7,472 nt of DNA, taken from NCBI GenBank assembly GCA_026193675.1, contig JAPHSO010000142.1, positions 1 to 7,472 on the forward strand, in the 5' to 3' direction. A model generated the notes under the pieces. The model was given only the letters and a program-made list of their open reading frames with translations, did not search any database and had not been told where the DNA came from. Shown in pieces: positions 6,676 through 7,472 of this stretch. This stretch comes from Gammaproteobacteria bacterium (GTDB taxonomy: Bacteria; Pseudomonadota; Gammaproteobacteria; Thiohalomonadales; Thiohalomonadaceae). How positions within the stretch are numbered: position 1 is the first letter of the stretch; the number at the start of each line of letters is the position of its first letter. A program made the translations under genes and the position numbers.

Positions 6676-6701
6676 TAGTCTGAAAATAGTCCTGGTTAGT
6701 C
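6676..6701 (-). repeat. Three phased GACTA boxes just upstream of ycgR
   Basis: TAGTC occurs at 6676-6680, 6687-6691 and 6697-6701 (GACTA on the ycgR strand), with steps of 11 and 10 bases, about one helical turn each. The outer two copies are also extended to GACTAA. The cluster lies 4-30 bases before the ycgR ATG. Same-face direct repeats of this spacing are typical of OmpR/PhoB-type regulator sites, so repression or activation of ycgR is possible. The boxes are only five bases long, so chance cannot be excluded. Confidence 0.35.
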
Positions 6702-6852
6702 GAGGCAATAGGGTTAGATATTTAGATGCTCTCAATAATGTCGATATTTTACGATAATGTGCTCTTAATGGGTATGCTGAGATTGATTGTGGTATTTTCC
6801 CAATGAAATCAAGCAGACGTTACCAACTGGATGATTTTAGATGGTCGACAAT

Positions 6853-6857
6853 AAGGA
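6853..6857 (+). promoter_or_regulatory. Ribosome binding site supporting a TTG start
   Basis: AAGGA sits seven bases before the TTG at 6865. It supports the TTG over the in-frame ATG at 6841, whose own upstream GGA (6829-6831) is weaker. The TTG start also yields a cleaner signal peptide. Confidence 0.45.
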
Positions 6858-6864
6858 TGAGGTA

Positions 6865-7472
6865 TTGAAAAAACTGTTATGTTTTCTATTTGTTGGGATG
6901 GTCTCCCTGCCTCTGCTTGCGGATACAAGCAGGGTCCCTACCTATACATTTAGTGTGGTGCCTCAGCAACTGGAGAGTAGAACTGCTATTTTGTGGAAGC
7001 CGATGCTCAAACATCTTTCCAGTGAGACGGGTTATCGGTTTGTACTCAAAACTGAAGTCGATATTCCGACCTTTGAAACAAAACTCTCACAGGGAGATGC
7101 CGATTTTTCATATATGAATCCCTATCACTACACGGTTTATAGTCAGAAGCCCGGTTATCGAGCTTTGGCAAAAGCAAAGAATAAGCAGATACGGGGCGTC
7201 ATCGTGGTAAAAAAATATAGCCTTATCCAGAGTATAGATGAACTAAGAGGGGAGACCGTTGCCTATCCATCTCCTGCTGCCTTTGCTGCATCGATACTGC
7301 CTAGAGAATTCCTAATGCGAAATAGAATCGATACCAATCCAGTCTATGTTGACTCCCATGATGCCGTTTACCGAAAGGTGGCAGAGGGAAAATATGTGGC
7401 CGGTGGAGGGGTTGTTCGTACACTCAAAACAACAACCCCAATCGTACGAGATGAGCTAAGAGTGCTGTGGAC
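6865..7472 (+). CDS. PhnD-like periplasmic substrate-binding protein, N-terminal part (runs off the window)
   Basis: The open frame reaches the end of the window with no stop, giving about 202 residues from the TTG at 6865 (or 210 from the in-frame ATG at 6841). Residues 1-19 (M-K-K-L-L-C-F-L-F-V-G then S-L-P-L-L-A) make a Sec signal with likely cleavage before D-T-S; there is no lipobox Cys. The mature part reads as a phosphate/phosphite/phosphonate-type binding protein (PhnD-like fold): F-S-V-V-P-Q-Q near the start, W-K-P-M-L-K-H-L-S, the strong G-D-A-D-F-S-Y-M-N-P-Y-H-Y, L-R-G-E-T-V-A-Y-P-S-P-A-A-F-A-A-S, S-H-D-A-V-Y-R-K-V-A and a Gly-rich A-G-G-G-V-V. The ligand is unknown. This domain also serves as the sensor of histidine kinases and diguanylate cyclases; without the 3' end a stand-alone binding protein and a sensor cannot be told apart. 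Confidence 0.85.
   Translation, partial: MKKLLCFLFVGMVSLPLLADTSRVPTYTFSVVPQQLESRTAILWKPMLKHLSSETGYRFVLKTEVDIPTFETKLSQGDADFSYMNPYHYTVYSQKPGYRALAKAKNKQIRGVIVVKKYSLIQSIDELRGETVAYPSPAAFAASILPREFLMRNRIDTNPVYVDSHDAVYRKVAEGKYVAGGGVVRTLKTTTPIVRDELRVLW

Larger units (their letters stand above)
6672..6864. other. Divergent intergenic region between ycgR and the PhnD-like gene
   Basis: This stretch must hold the promoters for two divergent genes, but no strong match is visible. For ycgR, TCGACA (minus strand, 6744-6739) with TATCTA (6720-6715), 18 bases apart, is a weak sigma-70 candidate. For the rightward gene, TTGATT near 6783 has no good partner. A CGATAA at 6752-6757 recalls the sigma-28 -10 motif but lacks a proper -35. 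There are short direct repeats: ATAATGT at 6735 and 6754, TTAGAT at 6714 and 6722, and the TAGTC triplet listed separately. No RNA gene is recognised. Confidence 0.5.

Noticed and set aside
6472..6678. Plus-strand open frame antisense to the ycgR 5' part
   Set aside because: The minus-strand YcgR/PilZ protein is clearly the real gene.
6736..6760. Sigma-28-like CGATAA motif upstream of the PhnD-like gene
   Set aside because: No TAAA element at the right distance, and the motif points away from ycgR, the gene most likely to be under sigma-28.
6890..7117. Plus-strand open frame of 75 codons near the right end
   Set aside because: It is an out-of-frame shadow of the PhnD-like gene, whose frame stays open to the window end.
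1..7472. CRISPR arrays, insertion sequences, tRNA or rRNA genes, attachment sites
   Set aside because: No regularly spaced long repeats, transposase genes, terminal inverted repeats or RNA gene signatures were seen on either strand.

Overview
The window is a piece of a gammaproteobacterial-type chromosome carrying the distal part of a flagellar basal-body/hook locus. The gene order flgE-flgF-flgG-flgH-flgI-flgJ, a strong sigma-54 (-24/-12) promoter match inside it, a bifunctional FlgJ with a muramidase domain, and YcgR and YajQ homologues all point to a motile Gram-negative gammaproteobacterium. The species cannot be named from the sequence. Base composition and codon use look even throughout, and I see no sign of transfer or mobile DNA.

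Layout: 1-743 is the 3' part of flgE (hook), followed closely by flgF (proximal rod). A 158-base gap follows, with a near-perfect sigma-54 promoter, an upstream palindrome and a leader stem-loop. It precedes a tight cluster flgG (distal rod), flgH (L ring lipoprotein), flgI (P ring) and flgJ (rod cap and peptidoglycan hydrolase), 1669-5344. flgK and flgL, which often follow flgJ, are absent. Instead, 65 bases downstream and behind a hairpin next to its ribosome site, lies yajQ (5410-5892). Convergent with it, and sharing the bases TTAA at the two stop codons, is a ycgR-type PilZ protein on the minus strand (5889-6671). After a divergent intergenic region with three phased GACTA boxes comes the 5' part of a periplasmic PhnD-like substrate-binding protein that runs off the right end.

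How the genes fit together: flgE to flgJ supply the hook, rod, rings and the enzyme that opens a hole in the peptidoglycan for the rod. YcgR-type PilZ proteins bind cyclic di-GMP and slow the flagellar motor in enteric bacteria. YajQ-family proteins have been reported to bind the same nucleotide. The window therefore joins flagellar assembly to a likely cyclic di-GMP response pair. The PhnD-like domain is often found as a stand-alone transport protein but also as the sensor part of signalling proteins, and its other end lies outside the window.

The genes themselves are well-known families. I do not see an undescribed system. The points worth a second look are regulatory: the sigma-54 promoter between flgF and flgG, the two leader hairpins, the GACTA boxes upstream of ycgR, and the yajQ/ycgR pair at the end of the flagellar cluster.
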